Below, piece by piece: positions 46,755 to 58,686 of a stretch of DNA of 64,000 nt. A program made the position numbers and the translations under genes. How positions within the stretch are numbered: position 1 is the first letter of the stretch; every line of letters begins with the position of its first letter. The stretch is from Chimonanthus salicifolius (lineage: Eukaryota > Streptophyta > Magnoliopsida > Laurales > Calycanthaceae). Below the pieces are notes generated by a model. The model was not told where the DNA came from, ran no database searches, and saw nothing but the letters and a program-made list of their open reading frames with translations. The stretch is taken from positions 31,227,175 through 31,291,174 of the forward strand of contig CM023540.1 of the NCBI GenBank assembly GCA_013350335.1. The letters are read 5' to 3'.

Positions 46755-49700
46755 TCATATAATGCCTGAAACTCTCAAGGATGACAGAACAACAAAAACA
46801 ATCCAAAGGAACATGAAGAAGATACAAGTCACCCAGGCCCATAGCCGCGGTCCGCCCAGTTCAGCACCTAAAGTGATACGCCTAAACACCAAAACACTAA
46901 TGCAACCAATGGAAGTGACGAAGAAAACAAGGAGGGAGAAGCTGAGACCTGCTGAATTCTGGATATGCAAAGGTTCCCTATAGGCAATGAAGTTGTAAGC
47001 TGTATCGATCAACCATGGAATACCAATGCCCACATATATGTTGACTGAATTGCTACAGAGCAAAGACGAAAAAAAACATTAGGCTCCTTAACTTGTATTT
47101 GAGACGAAATATTTTATTGCAAATTATTCGATGCAAAAAGTGTGTGTTTCCCACTGTTTATAAGAAGTGGACTAGACCAGTAAGTATGAACCACACTGGC
47201 TACTGTTCCAATCTAGTGCAGTTCTTTGTTAGGAACTAAACCAGAAAGCTGAATTGGTTGGACCAGCTCAACCACATAACTTGACCCCAGTTCAGACCTC
47301 CACACAGTTTGACTAGGTCAAACAATTCAGTTAAGAAAATCTATGACCAACATGTTTTTTGGTTACCCATATGGTTTTAGCATTACATAAAAGTGTATAG
47401 CATGACTTGACCAAACCATGAGAAACTTCAATCTCCATTGTGGGCCCAACTAGGACCACCATCAAGATGGATTTGAATTTAGAGGATGAAATCTCTCTCC
47501 TCTCTCTATCTATCTATATATGTATATATATCACATTTTTTTTTTTTTAAAGGGTAGAGTCGTGCATGGAGCGGTTTGAAATGATAATTATATGGGTGGC
47601 ACCCACAGACCATATGCTTATGCAGGATACTCATCTTAAATGCACCCATTTAGGCTAGTGTGAACTTGTTGGTAATGGTAGAATGTGAAGGGCACACTTC
47701 ATTGAGGGCAGTGGTAACTTTTTACTCCATCAGTTCACCCTTGACAATTCGCATAGACACAAATATATCAGTTATGCCTCTTGTTCCTTCCGTCACTAAA
47801 TGGAGCTGAATGTTGGGAAGAAGAAAAATGGAGAGACACAACACATGGTTATATATATCACAAGTTTTTTTAGAAAAAAAGAGGGCTGAGTCGTAGATGG
47901 AGCAGTTTGAAATGATAAATGATAATTACATGGGTGACACCCACAGACCATATGCTCATGCAGGACTCGCATCTTATATGCACCCATTCAGGCTAGTGTG
48001 AATTTGTTGGTAATGGTAGAATGTGAAGGGCAAACTTCATTGAGAGCAGTGGGTAACTATTTACTCCCATCTGTTCACCCTTGACCATTCGCGAAAATGG
48101 AGAGACACAACACGTGGTTGAAGATATGCTAAATGGCATCATGGAGTTACGAGAAGGGCCATTATTAGGAACAAGTTACATAAAGAGAAATTTAAGCCTA
48201 GCTTCAATAGTGAGAACAATCAAAGAATGTCATCTGTAGTGATCTGTCATGCGCTTAAAATACAAGAAACAACTTGTGTGAAGAACTAAAGCCCTGGGAG
48301 AACATGTATTAAAAGGAGAAAGCCAACAAAAAGTTGAAATGGAAATGAAATAGTTATAGATGGCATGTTAGATTACAGATAGACAAAGGAAATGGTCTGC
48401 ACAAGGATGATTGAAGAAGCAGAACTTACAAAATCAACCTAGACAGATTGGTCAGGCTTTAAAGAAAATGATGATGACATTCATGACAACGCCGATGAAA
48501 ACAAATATAGACTAACTTGGGATTCAGATCTCCAACAGTTTTTCTTCTATTCTTTTCCGTCGAATGGTACACAAACAGGCAATTTGATAATGAGTCCATT
48601 TGTAGAAGCCAACTATTTTAATATTGCAACAACATATAATATTACAACTGAGAAAGGCTCATGCTTACAGCCTAGAGGTTATGGATTCAAGTCCCATGGG
48701 TGTCAGATGGGCAGTCGGCCCATGAAAATAATTTACCAAATCCAATATGAAGGCCAATACAGATTAATGGGATAAATGGCTTAGATGATAATGATGATGA
48801 TATAATATTACAATATATCACATTGATATGCACATATTGGTGGTTGTCCAAAGAAAAATAAAATTAGCATAGACAAGTAGCAAGATTTATGCCTTTCTGC
48901 AAGTATAAAGCACAGAGCTGAACATTTAGACATTGCAAAAATTAGTAGAAGGCAATAAGACTTGAAACATTTAGCCTTCTTCCCAAACTAGACCTTTAAT
49001 GAATTCCGGCTATAAATCTAGTAGAAGAATGGAACCTGCAAGTGATATTTGCTATGGCAGAATCTGCCGTTGTCTGCCGCTCAGCAGCAATCTTGCTGGC
49101 AACTAAATCGGGCCATGAGGTTCCACTTGCTAATGCTGTAAATGCTATGACATAAGAATTTATTCCTGCAAGAAAAAAAATATATAAAACCATCTTGAAC
49201 ATCAATCATGTCCATCTAAGCAGAAAGAAATCATGTTTATTTGGTGAGGAAAAACCTGTGACACAGCTTATTAGATCTGTAAGCTTTGTGACGATGTAAG
49301 CTATTCCACTAATGAAAATCAAAGAGCAGATAAAGGCAATCCATCCATGTGCAATATGATAAGGGGGCACAAAAGCAAAGAGAAATCTCCATGGTGCAAG
49401 TAAAGATTGCCAGGAAATTCTTGCCATCCGTAAGTAGATATTGTTCATCTTTCTTGATTGAGCGCTCTCCAGCTGTTCAAGACAAACAAACATTAGAAAA
49501 GTAGGAGCTATAGGCGTTATCAACATATTGTGACCATAATAACAGCCAAAAAGGAGATCCTCAAAATGCTCCAGTAGAGTTTATTTTATTTTTTTTGGAA
49601 AAAACTTCAATGACATTAAAACTTAGTATTAAAGAAAATACAAATAAATAAAGATCAACTACCGTTCTGGACAATGACTTGAAAAAAAAAAAGAAGAAGA

Positions 49701-52700
49701 AGAAGAATGACAACATTTCCTAATCAATGCTTCCTATAAGAGTCATTCGAAGCATAAGATAGTTTGTTGATAAAAATAATGAGCTAAGATTCACATATCT
49801 AGCAAGCAACAATAGGATACAGCCTCAATGTGCAACTTTGTTGAATATTTGGTGATTCTCTAATCAAGGTTGCATCACTTTAGAAGAGTAACTATTTTTA
49901 CCATAAACCTTTTATTGGGGGTTTAATAGTTTAGATGAGAATATGATAGATCTATTTAATTTGTATTTGTTATTGACGAAATGGATTTGATATGACAAAT
50001 TAATGCTTTATCACTTCAGCTATATTTTCAGCACAAAAATGTACAATCCCGCACATCACTTGGAAATAATATCATTATATGCAATTCAAAGTTTTCAAAA
50101 CATCCAAAAAGAACTACAAATATAGAAAATAAGATGCTATACCGTTAGTGCATCCACAAACTGTTGCCTCCAAATTGAGAACACGTGGAAATCCTCTTCA
50201 ATATCCTTTCCATAAGTTTGCTTAGATGATTCCCCCAAGTCACTAGTAGGCACACTCTGATAAACAGCACCTAAAAAAGTGTACTTGTTCAGGGGAAAAA
50301 CATTCAGATTCAAAAGAAATGCTAGAGGTTCAAGGAAATCATATAAGTGATACATAACATCAAAAGCATCAAGTAGCATGAATTGCAAATAAAGAAAAAT
50401 ATGGGTGTTTTAATGTTCTTATTGCTTTATCATGTTCTAATAGTTTCTTCATTATCCTTCTTATAAATTCTACAATAATTTTCCACAACAAATTTTCAAT
50501 TATTGGAAAAAAGAAATCCTTAAGGAGACAATAATCAATGACCATTGACCTAATTGGATAAGAAACATAAATTCTACAGTGTGAATTTTCTTGATAGAGA
50601 CAACAGAAACTATTTGTGGTGTCATTTTAGATAGATTTCAACTTCTCAGAAATAAAACAAGCAAAAATACTTGGAACCCACATTTTGAATGCAATGATTT
50701 GAAGAATAGAACACCTTTAGAAGAGCAGTGGTGCCATTTTTCCCTAAGATTTGAGAGTTTCAGCTTTCACAAAAATGGTAATTAATGACTCTTGATATTA
50801 GGATATGCTTAAAATGTCCAACTACAGGAATTAGATCAAACAAATCCATGCTGTTCTTCCATTTGTACAGCTCACCTGCTTTTTGTAACAAGCCAACATT
50901 TCCATAAACAGAGAAATTCAAGGAAACAAGATGTATGTTTTTTGTGTGTGTGTCAGAGAGAGAGATTGTGTAACGAACCATCTAGAATCCATGGAACTGT
51001 TTCACTTCATGATCTCCTTAGGTTTCTGTCCAATCTATTCTTCAAGTGCAAAGGCCATAAATGTTAAGCTAGAGAGGATTACAAGGTCCTTCACCAATAA
51101 AAATGCAAAGTTTGTTTCACATCCTTACCTCATGCATGGTTCTATCCAGATCATTGATGTGATGACTCTGATAATAAATTAGGGGATTTCCTAAAGAAAT
51201 TCCAGTACAGAAGATCCTAATCTAACATCTACCAGTTGGTCACAAACAGCTATTGCAACTCTCCAAAGGGGCCAATGAATGGCTAAGATCTGTGTGTGCA
51301 TGTGTCTCTATACATATTGGAAAGGCCCCTCACACCTATGCTTAGAATGGCCAACTCAGGGGTAGCAATGTCTAGGGAGTATATTTGCCATGGTATAGGA
51401 CCATATCTTCCCAATAGAGAACTCTAGAAGCTACCTTTCAATCACATTTGATACACCAAATTATTGGTTTAAGGGGAAAAAACCCTTCTTGGGTCAATCC
51501 TATTTATCCTCTATTTTTTCTTTTGTGCTTCTGAGTTCTGATCATCAATTGCATTTATCCTCCATTGGATACCCACTGGTGGATAGTACCATCTGAAAGT
51601 ACTAAGACTGAAGAAAATGTTGCTAATTTTCTTGAACCCGAGAAAATACCATCTATATATGATGATCTAAGAAAAAAATTGTCTTCATTGACATTCACAC
51701 ACTTTTTAAGAAGGATTAGCATTCACATATATTAGGATCAGAATCCAAAAAGGAATGCTTCAAATGAACATCCATCCATCCCATAGTGATAAGTGATAAA
51801 CTTTTCCATAATGTGCGCATCTCAGTTTATCATCAATTTTATAGGTTATTGATTGCATATACCCCTACTCCTTTTCCTCAACAGTTGCCAAAACAGATGA
51901 TGCTTTACTTAAATTTCATAAAAAAAGATATTCAAGACCATAATAGAATACAAACACATATAAATATTTAGATAACCACCTCTTGACTGCTTCTTTTATG
52001 ACCCAAAAAACAACACCTAGTAGGGAAAGAGGTACTAGTATATACTACCTGGGCCTGTTTTGGAATGGATAGAAAAAATATCAACAATATTTCCATCTTG
52101 AACTTCATCAACTTGAAGTATCTCAGAGCACTCATTGTCATTATGATTGGACAATAGACTTTCTTCTGGAACCCATTCCTCTGGCCTCTCAGATCTTTCC
52201 CTGTCAAAAACAATGGTATGACATTATCAAGCATAAAGCATTCAAACAATGTAGAGCCCCATTGAATAATTTATTAATCAGAACTGCAAAAGAGTAACAA
52301 ATAAGATCCGAAAGAAAACTGGAGATCTAAATATATATAAAATTAGAGAAGCAAGCATACAGTGGAAGAGATACATAGGGCCAACGCTTGTCTTGAGCAT
52401 ATGCATGTAGCAATAGTAATCCAAACTGCAGTACTGTCAACAACGCTTCCCAGAGAGTGACTACATTTGGAGTCCACACCTACATAATACTGAAATAATT
52501 AGATCAGCAAAGGAGGAAAGAAGAGAAGAGAAAAGAAAGAGGGTTGGGGGGTGGAGATCAACCATGACTGAAAAAAATATATCTACTTTGATGGTAATCC
52601 TGCATATTGTCTTCCCAAAACAGCATATAAGAACAAGGGTTTCATACAAAATCAGGTTCAACCTGTTGGACCAGAACAGTATATTGTCTTATGACAGGAT

Positions 52701-55700
52701 GGGAAACTCAATCAGTTTTGTTGATTTTTGAGAGATGATGGGTTGTGTTGTAATAGATAAGTGAACTTCAAAAAGTACAAGAGCCCACACAAAAAAAAAA
52801 AACTTTCCTCATCAATGACCTTATGAAATTTTATATTCCCATTCTGTGAAAACCATTCTGAAATAGCAGCACTCATATTACAGTATTCAAGCAACTATAA
52901 GGATCAACCTGTGAATCCACACAAATTTCACCTCAACCAGAAAAAGTGCTTGGTTTGCTTTGTGCATGTGCCAGTTTAATAAATGGATGTTACTTCTGTT
53001 TGTTCTACATCAGTAATGTAATAACGAAGCAATCAGCATGCAAACCATACTTATTCTTATATAAGTTTATTAGAGTTGCACAAAACAAATAAACTAGTTA
53101 CAAGAAAAGGCATTAACTTCAAGTCTACAACTTTCAAATTAGGCATATCTCGACACAAACAACCTGGTTCGAGCTTGTACTGGATATACCCATCAAATTA
53201 GACTGGCCAGTGGGTTTGGTTCCCTAGAGAAAGATGGGACCTGAACCTGTCTCCCTAGATACCCAACTAGAAGACTTGATCTAACCCAAAATATTTAACA
53301 AATTGACCAAATACTGCTGCAACTAGGATGGGCCAGTGACTGTATTTTGGTTGCAGGCATAAAGACCAGGTCCAGTAAAATTACACATGCATGCCATAAA
53401 CATATGCTAAACTGGCCATGTTCTGCTCAGGAGGAACTAAAGATTTTGGCCCATGTTCTGCTCAGGAGGAACTAAAGATTTTGGCCCATGTTCTGCTCAG
53501 GAGGAACTAAAGATTTTGGCCCATGCCTGTCCTGAGTTCCAGATAGCTAAGAATTTGTTGGGCAACTTACTGAAGGGTCCTGATAGAGTTTGGATACTGA
53601 ATCTAGGACAGTCTTGGCTATTTCAAAATTTGGGTGGATAGATAAAAGCTCATGAATAGGTCCAGATGCAGGTCGACACAAATCCAGCCTGAAGCTATCC
53701 AGACCACCTAGTAGCAACTCTGACAAAGAGATCATCCTCTCATCCAGGAAAATGATTTGCATTAGATGTGTATACTGTAAACCATAGGCAATAATTTTCC
53801 ATGCTTAAGTAGAAAAAGGAATACATGCACAGAATTAAGCCACTGGAATGGTAGGTGTTGTACTATTTTGTCACAAAAAAATCAAAGATGAAAAATAGTT
53901 GCTACTTCTCATTCGAGCATTGTGCTACATAGAGTTTCTCCAATGCAGCAAGCGAACCAAACATGGGTAAACAGATAATTTGAAGTTTTCCCTACTACAA
54001 GATGCATAATTGAAGATATGTTTGAGACATGCATTTGGGTATGTAAGTGGAAGACCAGAGACAGCACCACTGCGTAGGGTAGAGAGGTTAAGAATAACAC
54101 TCAGAGATGAGGTAGGTCACTAAAAACATGGAGGGACGGGATAAAAAAAGACATGATAGATAGTGGAGTTACAGATGTAATGGTTTTTAACAAGGTCAAA
54201 TGGAGAAGTTGAACTCAAAAAGCCAAATAGATGGGATTTTGGCATTTGATGATGATGGTTTTTAAGACATGCATTTGACAAACAATATAGAATGGTTCTT
54301 CATTAGGAATGAAAATGGACATCCACTAATCTGATAATCTAAAGCATACGACTAGAAATAAAAATGGGTTTGGATGCAAAAGTTTCAATCCATTTAAATT
54401 TGGATTCAAATATAAACCCAAATTTTACATCTGGTGTGAACACGAATGGAGGTGCAGATCTACCCACACAGATCCAGTAAACTGATTACCCTCAGTATGA
54501 ATAGTAATGAAATAGTTATATAGTATATAATACTGATAAATTTTATATCATAGAGGTGTTTGATATAATGATATTACTTTCTAAGCCGCAAAAATGCCCA
54601 AACCTCAACAATTCCCACATCCACCTAAACTATTGTTAATGGACCTAACACCAATGATGCTTTAAAAACCCAAAGCATCTAACTCAAAATAAAATGGATT
54701 TGGATGTAAAATTTTCAATCTTCTCAACAAGAACCAGAATTTTAGATCTAATGCAAAGGGAAGATGCAGATCTAGGTCCCCATAACGCAGATGGGAGGCT
54801 GATGTACCCCTGGTTCGACCCAACTCTGACCTATTTATATCCACATTCTTGATTCACAAGAATACAATGTTGAACCTCTGCAAATACAGGAAAAAAAAAA
54901 TTTAGAACCAAAGATTTGATGCTAATAGTACCAAACCATAACAGTAAGGAGTCTAAAGTGAAGCTATTCTCTCATTGTAGGAGGGAGAAGACAGCAACTG
55001 TTAGGTCAATCATTTAAAGGACTAAATGGACGTATTAGAAGTACCTCCAAGAGTATGTAAAGCCATATGTAGGCCCAAAATGACCAAAACAGTTCTACCA
55101 GCCAAACTCCTATATCTGATATCTTCTTCAGTGTTCCTGCTTTCGGAACCACTACACAAACAGCATGGATAGGAAACAGATCGAAGGCAGCAGAACCAAC
55201 AAGTGTGCCAGGGCCCAAACCTAGAATTGGAGTAGAAAAAGGGGGAGAAATTTATGTTAGTTTACTGTAATATCAATACCATGAGTACCGTGCATATTGG
55301 CATTACATATTCTAAAGGAAAACTGTTACATAAATAGTTCAGTGTCATAAATCAAAATATGTACAGTTCATCTAAGAGTAAAAACAGAAATATATCGTTG
55401 AAATTTCTTTTAAAAAGGGGGAAAAAAGAGGAATACAAACCTCCAGCATTGAGTTGACCAAGGTTCCGGATGGCATCTATTGTGGCCAAAGATATCTGTG
55501 GAAAACTTGTCCCGAAGGCCAAAAGTGTAATGTCTGCTATAGTGTAATTCCAAACTTTTTCATATTTTATTACTTCAGCATTTGTGTGCGGATCTATCTC
55601 CACTATTTGTCGTGTATGTTTAACAACATTCTCCATTGATCGGAAAAAACGAGCAGTAATAGCTGATAACCCAATGAAACAGTAGGCTAGAGCAACAAAA

Positions 55701-55780
55701 TACAAGAAAGCTCGAAAGCCATCTCCAAGGATTGTTTCACCATGGAAAAGCAAGTAGCTTTCACATCTTTCATTCCACAT
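46755..55780 (-). CDS. MHX: Vacuolar Mg2+ (Zn2+)/H+ exchanger MHX, 8 coding exons
   Basis: Exons: 55780-55441, 55220-55045, 52479-52361, 52200-52049, 50270-50143, 49472-49256, 49165-49036, 47052-46755. GT-AG junctions and closed phases give 519 aa (Arabidopsis MHX about 539). The protein is a Ca2+/cation-antiporter family member. The first alpha repeat is [19 protein letters not shown] (about 86-104), followed by [21 protein letters not shown] hydrophilic loop (about 210-300) includes RPEEWVPEE and [10 protein letters not shown]. The second alpha repeat is [19 protein letters not shown] (389-407), then [19 protein letters not shown]. The end is [14 protein letters not shown]. The Arabidopsis protein sits in the tonoplast and exchanges Mg2+ and Zn2+ for protons, notably in vascular tissue. 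An in-frame stop upstream of the ATG at 55780 excludes a longer N-terminus in this exon. A leader exon and upstream ORFs are listed separately. Confidence 0.94.
47552..48119. repeat. Imperfect tandem duplication in MHX intron 7
   Basis: Unit 1 (about 47552-47850) begins GGGTAGAGTCGTGCATGGAG. Unit 2 (about 47881-48119) begins GGGCTGAGTCGTAGATGGAG. Both share GGTAATGGTAGAATGTGAAG and TGGAGAGACACAACAC. Unit 2 lacks about 70 bp present late in unit 1. Confidence 0.8.
48634..48813 (+). mobile_element. SINE family D with 14-bp target-site duplication and GATGAT tail, in MHX intron 7
   Basis: A 152-bp insert (48648-48799) is flanked by perfect ATATAATATTACAA repeats at 48634-48647 and 48800-48813. 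The head has GGCTCATGCTTACAGCC and box B ATGGATTCAAGTCCC. The body has AGTCGGCCCATG. The end is GGGATAAATGGCTTAGATGA followed by TAATGATGATG instead of poly(A). That end matches the RTE LINE tails in this window. Confidence 0.8.
53416..53525. repeat. 35-bp x 3 perfect minisatellite in MHX intron 2
   Basis: Units at 53416-53450, 53451-53485 and 53486-53520 are identical. Each starts CCATGTTCTGCTCAGGAGGA and ends AAAGATTTTGGC, and a five-base partial copy follows. Perfect identity implies recent expansion. Confidence 0.95.
54000..54262 (+). mobile_element. RTE LINE 3' tail, antisense in MHX intron 2
   Basis: Blocks GAAGACCAGAGACAGCACC, ACATGGAGGGACGGGATAAA, ATAGTGGAGTTACAGATG and AAGGTCAAATGGAGAAGTTG, then GGCATTTGATGATGATGG, match in order the 3' part of the RTE element at 32770-33005. 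Only the 3' end is present. Confidence 0.7.
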
Positions 55781-55788
55781 CTTGGAAA

Positions 55789-55835
55789 TTAAGAGTATGC
55801 TCTCAGCATTATATGTAAGCCAGTTTTGAGGCCAT
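55789..55835 (-). promoter_or_regulatory. Two overlapping upstream ORFs in the MHX leader
   Basis: Just before the MHX start, the minus strand holds an 8-codon ORF (55835-55809, MASKLAYI then TAA). Its stop overlaps the ATG of a 6-codon ORF (55809-55789, MLRAYS then TAA) in the form TAATG. The second ends 8 nt before the main ATG at 55780. Arabidopsis MHX is known to carry an inhibitory upstream ORF. These could act likewise if they lie in the mature leader; an acceptor site at 55898 (TGAATGCAG) would include them. Confidence 0.55.
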
Positions 55836-56879
55836 TTTTTTTACATTCTCAGTTCTGACATAAGCCAGAAATTATCCCTGCAAATCGGTAATTTGACCTG
55901 CATTCATGAAACAGGATATTAGTAGAAACAAATTCAAAGGATATTTCAAGCACAAAAGGATGATCATATTTATATATGTTCAACATGGGTGTATGTACAT
56001 CAGGTGATGAGTCAAGGGATGAGGCCCACCTTCAGGACAATCCAAATGTTCCACATGCCCTACCCCATTGTGCCTTAGCAACACTCACATGACTCCTTTC
56101 CTTTGGTGAACTGGCGTGTGTGCCCCTTTGAGTCTGGCACCTATCTGAATGTTACACCATTGGATTAAAACCCTAAGCTTTTCAACAACCCTTTAAACTT
56201 AGTGTCCCTAAGATCAAGGGTTTTGAGATAATTTATTGAGCCCTGCATTTTATAATCACCCAATACATTAGATTTTGTATCCAATGCACACCACCCTCTC
56301 CCCTGCTGCCACCGTGCACCCAAAAAAAACAAAAAACAAAGGGGAAAAATCTCTCATCTGAAAAACATTACACACTACAGTATCTAGGGTTCAGACTAGG
56401 GTTTCCTGCATGAGCCATGCTACACTTGTGCCAAATCCATGCTGATCATATCCTTAACGAGGTCAGGATTACCAAGGGATTTCGTCCTGGATAATACCCC
56501 GAAGTAGTACACTTGTTGCAAGGTTCATATAGAAAAACAACTAGGCATCACCATACCTCCCCTAACCCAAGTACTCATGCAACAAACTAGCCATTTGCCT
56601 ATAAGTGGAAAATGCTTCTGACAATACCATGAATCTGTGATAATAATTAATATCCAAGAAATTTAAAACTTGTTGCATCTTCACGAGCCATATTTCCTAG
56701 AGCATGTCAACCTCGTGTTAAAGGGGCACCAGACTCAAGGTTAGTATAGCTACCACTCAATTCCCAAAGTTGAACCCACTAAATATGGGTGTAACTTCAT
56801 CTTACAATGAACCTGTATGAATAATTATATTGAACACAAAGAACAGTTGCTTTTGTTGGGGAAAGAAATCTATAAAACA

Positions 56880-57060
56880 ATTTTGAGTTTCAGCAATGAT
56901 TTGACAAATTTTGTGTTTTTTCTGGGTCTATCCCTCTTAGAACCCTCATTTTATGTTTTGTAATAAACTTTTTCTATCAATAAAATTCACAATTGTTACC
57001 TTTCAAAAAAAAAATCACAATTGTTACTGCTCAAAAATAAATAAATGATATTGACAAAAC
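56880..57060 (+). mobile_element. LINE 3' tail in the MHX leader intron
   Basis: A 3' UTR-like segment (TTTTGTAATAAACTTTTTC, then ATCAATAAAATTC) ends in an A-run at about 57006-57015. ACAATTGTTAC occurs on both sides of that run. No coding part remains. Confidence 0.45.
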
Positions 57061-57911
57061 GTATGAGTGCTACTCCCTCATTAAAGAAGGGGAAGAAATC
57101 AAGATGAAATGTTTGTTGGGTTTGAATATGCAGATATTAATCAAGTTAATCTATACTAGGTCTGACCATATTAGTGTGTTCCAAAACCAAAATTGTTGGT
57201 TTGCAGTCATAGCTGAGTTCAACAAGAACAAGTTCAGGTAGATCTTTCAACTGGTGGTTTTTAATCTAACAGGTACTAAAAATGTTAATGAACTTTTCAT
57301 ATGTTAAGAAATAGACAACATGCTTTAGAGATCATTGAGAATGATTATTGTTCTCTTTGGTAAAAAGGAATAGACATGTGCAATCAAGTAGGATTGGAAA
57401 ACATTATGCATTCAAAATAAAGCTCAGTGTAAGAACCTCTGTCCATTTAGCATTCCATTCAACTGGGATGAGCCCCTGAATGATTCTTTTTCTTTGTTTT
57501 TTTTGTATTTTATTTTTCTGAATTCTAACACAAAGCTAAAGCTAGTTCTCCTGAAGACAATTTCAGCATAAAGCCAAGAAGGACCACCAATAGACCAGGG
57601 TCCTGCTTGGTGCTAGGCTTATTACAGCTATAATAAACAGTAGCTACATGTGGAATAACAAACCCAGCCTGCGGGCACATACACATTCTAGGTGAGAAAT
57701 ACACAAGACAGTGGAAGCCACTAGCTGACAACCACCAATTGTTTTGTTATACAGCCCTTGATATTTACTCGTGTAAGTCCTGACATGTGTTGGTGCTCAA
57801 CAAGGAAGTATTGGACATGATGTGCTTGAAGTCCAATATACAACAAGTCCATTCTCGTGATAGCCTGGAATTATTTAGTTGAATAAGAAGTTTTTGGCAT
57901 TTAAAACTTGT

Positions 57912-58392
57912 AACGAACCACCCCTCACTTGTATGGATATTGTCCGCTACCAGCCCATACTAGTGCACAGTTTTGTTTTCTCCAAGTTTCCTTTGGAAAA
58001 AATGTCTCCATACAATGAAGTGCAAGCATCCTGCTTATGAACCTCGCGTTGGACGAGTTTGTTTCCAATGTGGGAGTAATGATCACCTACCATGATAGCC
58101 TGCCAGTGCCTCACATCCGCCCACATAAACTCGCCCACACATGACATCCATCAAAATCCCCCCATCTATAAACTAGAGCCGTCCTCGCCTCTGATACCAT
58201 TTTGCAGCTCATACACTAGCGCACGATTTTGTTTTCCCCAAGTTCCCTTGAGAAAATGCCTTCATACAATGAAGTGTAAGCATCCTAGATATAAACCTCA
58301 CGATGGACGAGTCCGTTTATGAAGTAGGACTAATGGTAGCCTGTCAGTGTTGTAGCCTGCTAATGCCTCGCATCCGCCCACACTTGTCATCC
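57912..58392 (-). mobile_element. Miniature LTR (TRIM-like) retroelement in the MHX leader intron
   Basis: Two direct repeats of about 200 bp share ACACTAGCGCAC/CACTAGTATG-type ends and the long blocks CATACAATGAAGTG and GCATCCT. They lie about 255 bp apart (about 57930-58147 and 58205-58390). On the minus strand, an AATGGTATCAGAGGCG sequence right after the upstream repeat matches the initiator-tRNA-Met primer site. A purine-rich GATGGGGGGATTTTGATGG precedes the second repeat, which starts TGTCATG and ends GTTACA. The internal region is only about 60 bp, so it cannot be autonomous. Confidence 0.6.
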
Positions 58393-58499
58393 ATCACAAA
58401 CTCTAAAAATGGTTATAAAACTACACAGGTTTCTCAAGAATTCTAATTCCAGTATCCAAAGAATGCTTTTGTATGTTTCAGTTTTTTCCCCTTGGGGTA

Positions 58500-58686
58500 C
58501 TGTTTAAGTCTTCCATACGATTGTTTGAGTCTGTATGGTGTAGTTTGGTATAACTTTTGTATCGGTCTGCAAAAAGTTGCTTCGACTCTTGCATCGTTCC
58601 AATTCTCTGGGTTAGTTTTGTAATATTTGGTAGGATTCCCCTATTCTTTGAATGAATAAAAATTGTTTATCATTCAAAAAAAAATT
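58500..58686 (+). mobile_element. LINE 3' tail in the MHX leader intron
   Basis: A TTTGTATCGGTCTGC...GGGTTAGTTTTGTAATATT layout is followed by TGAATGAATAAAAATTGTTT, ATCATTC and an A-run at 58676-58685. This is the usual 3' end of plant L1-type LINEs. It is 5'-truncated. Confidence 0.55.

Noticed and set aside
53416..53520. CRISPR-like repeats
   Set aside because: The three 35-bp units are directly abutting without spacers, in a plant intron.
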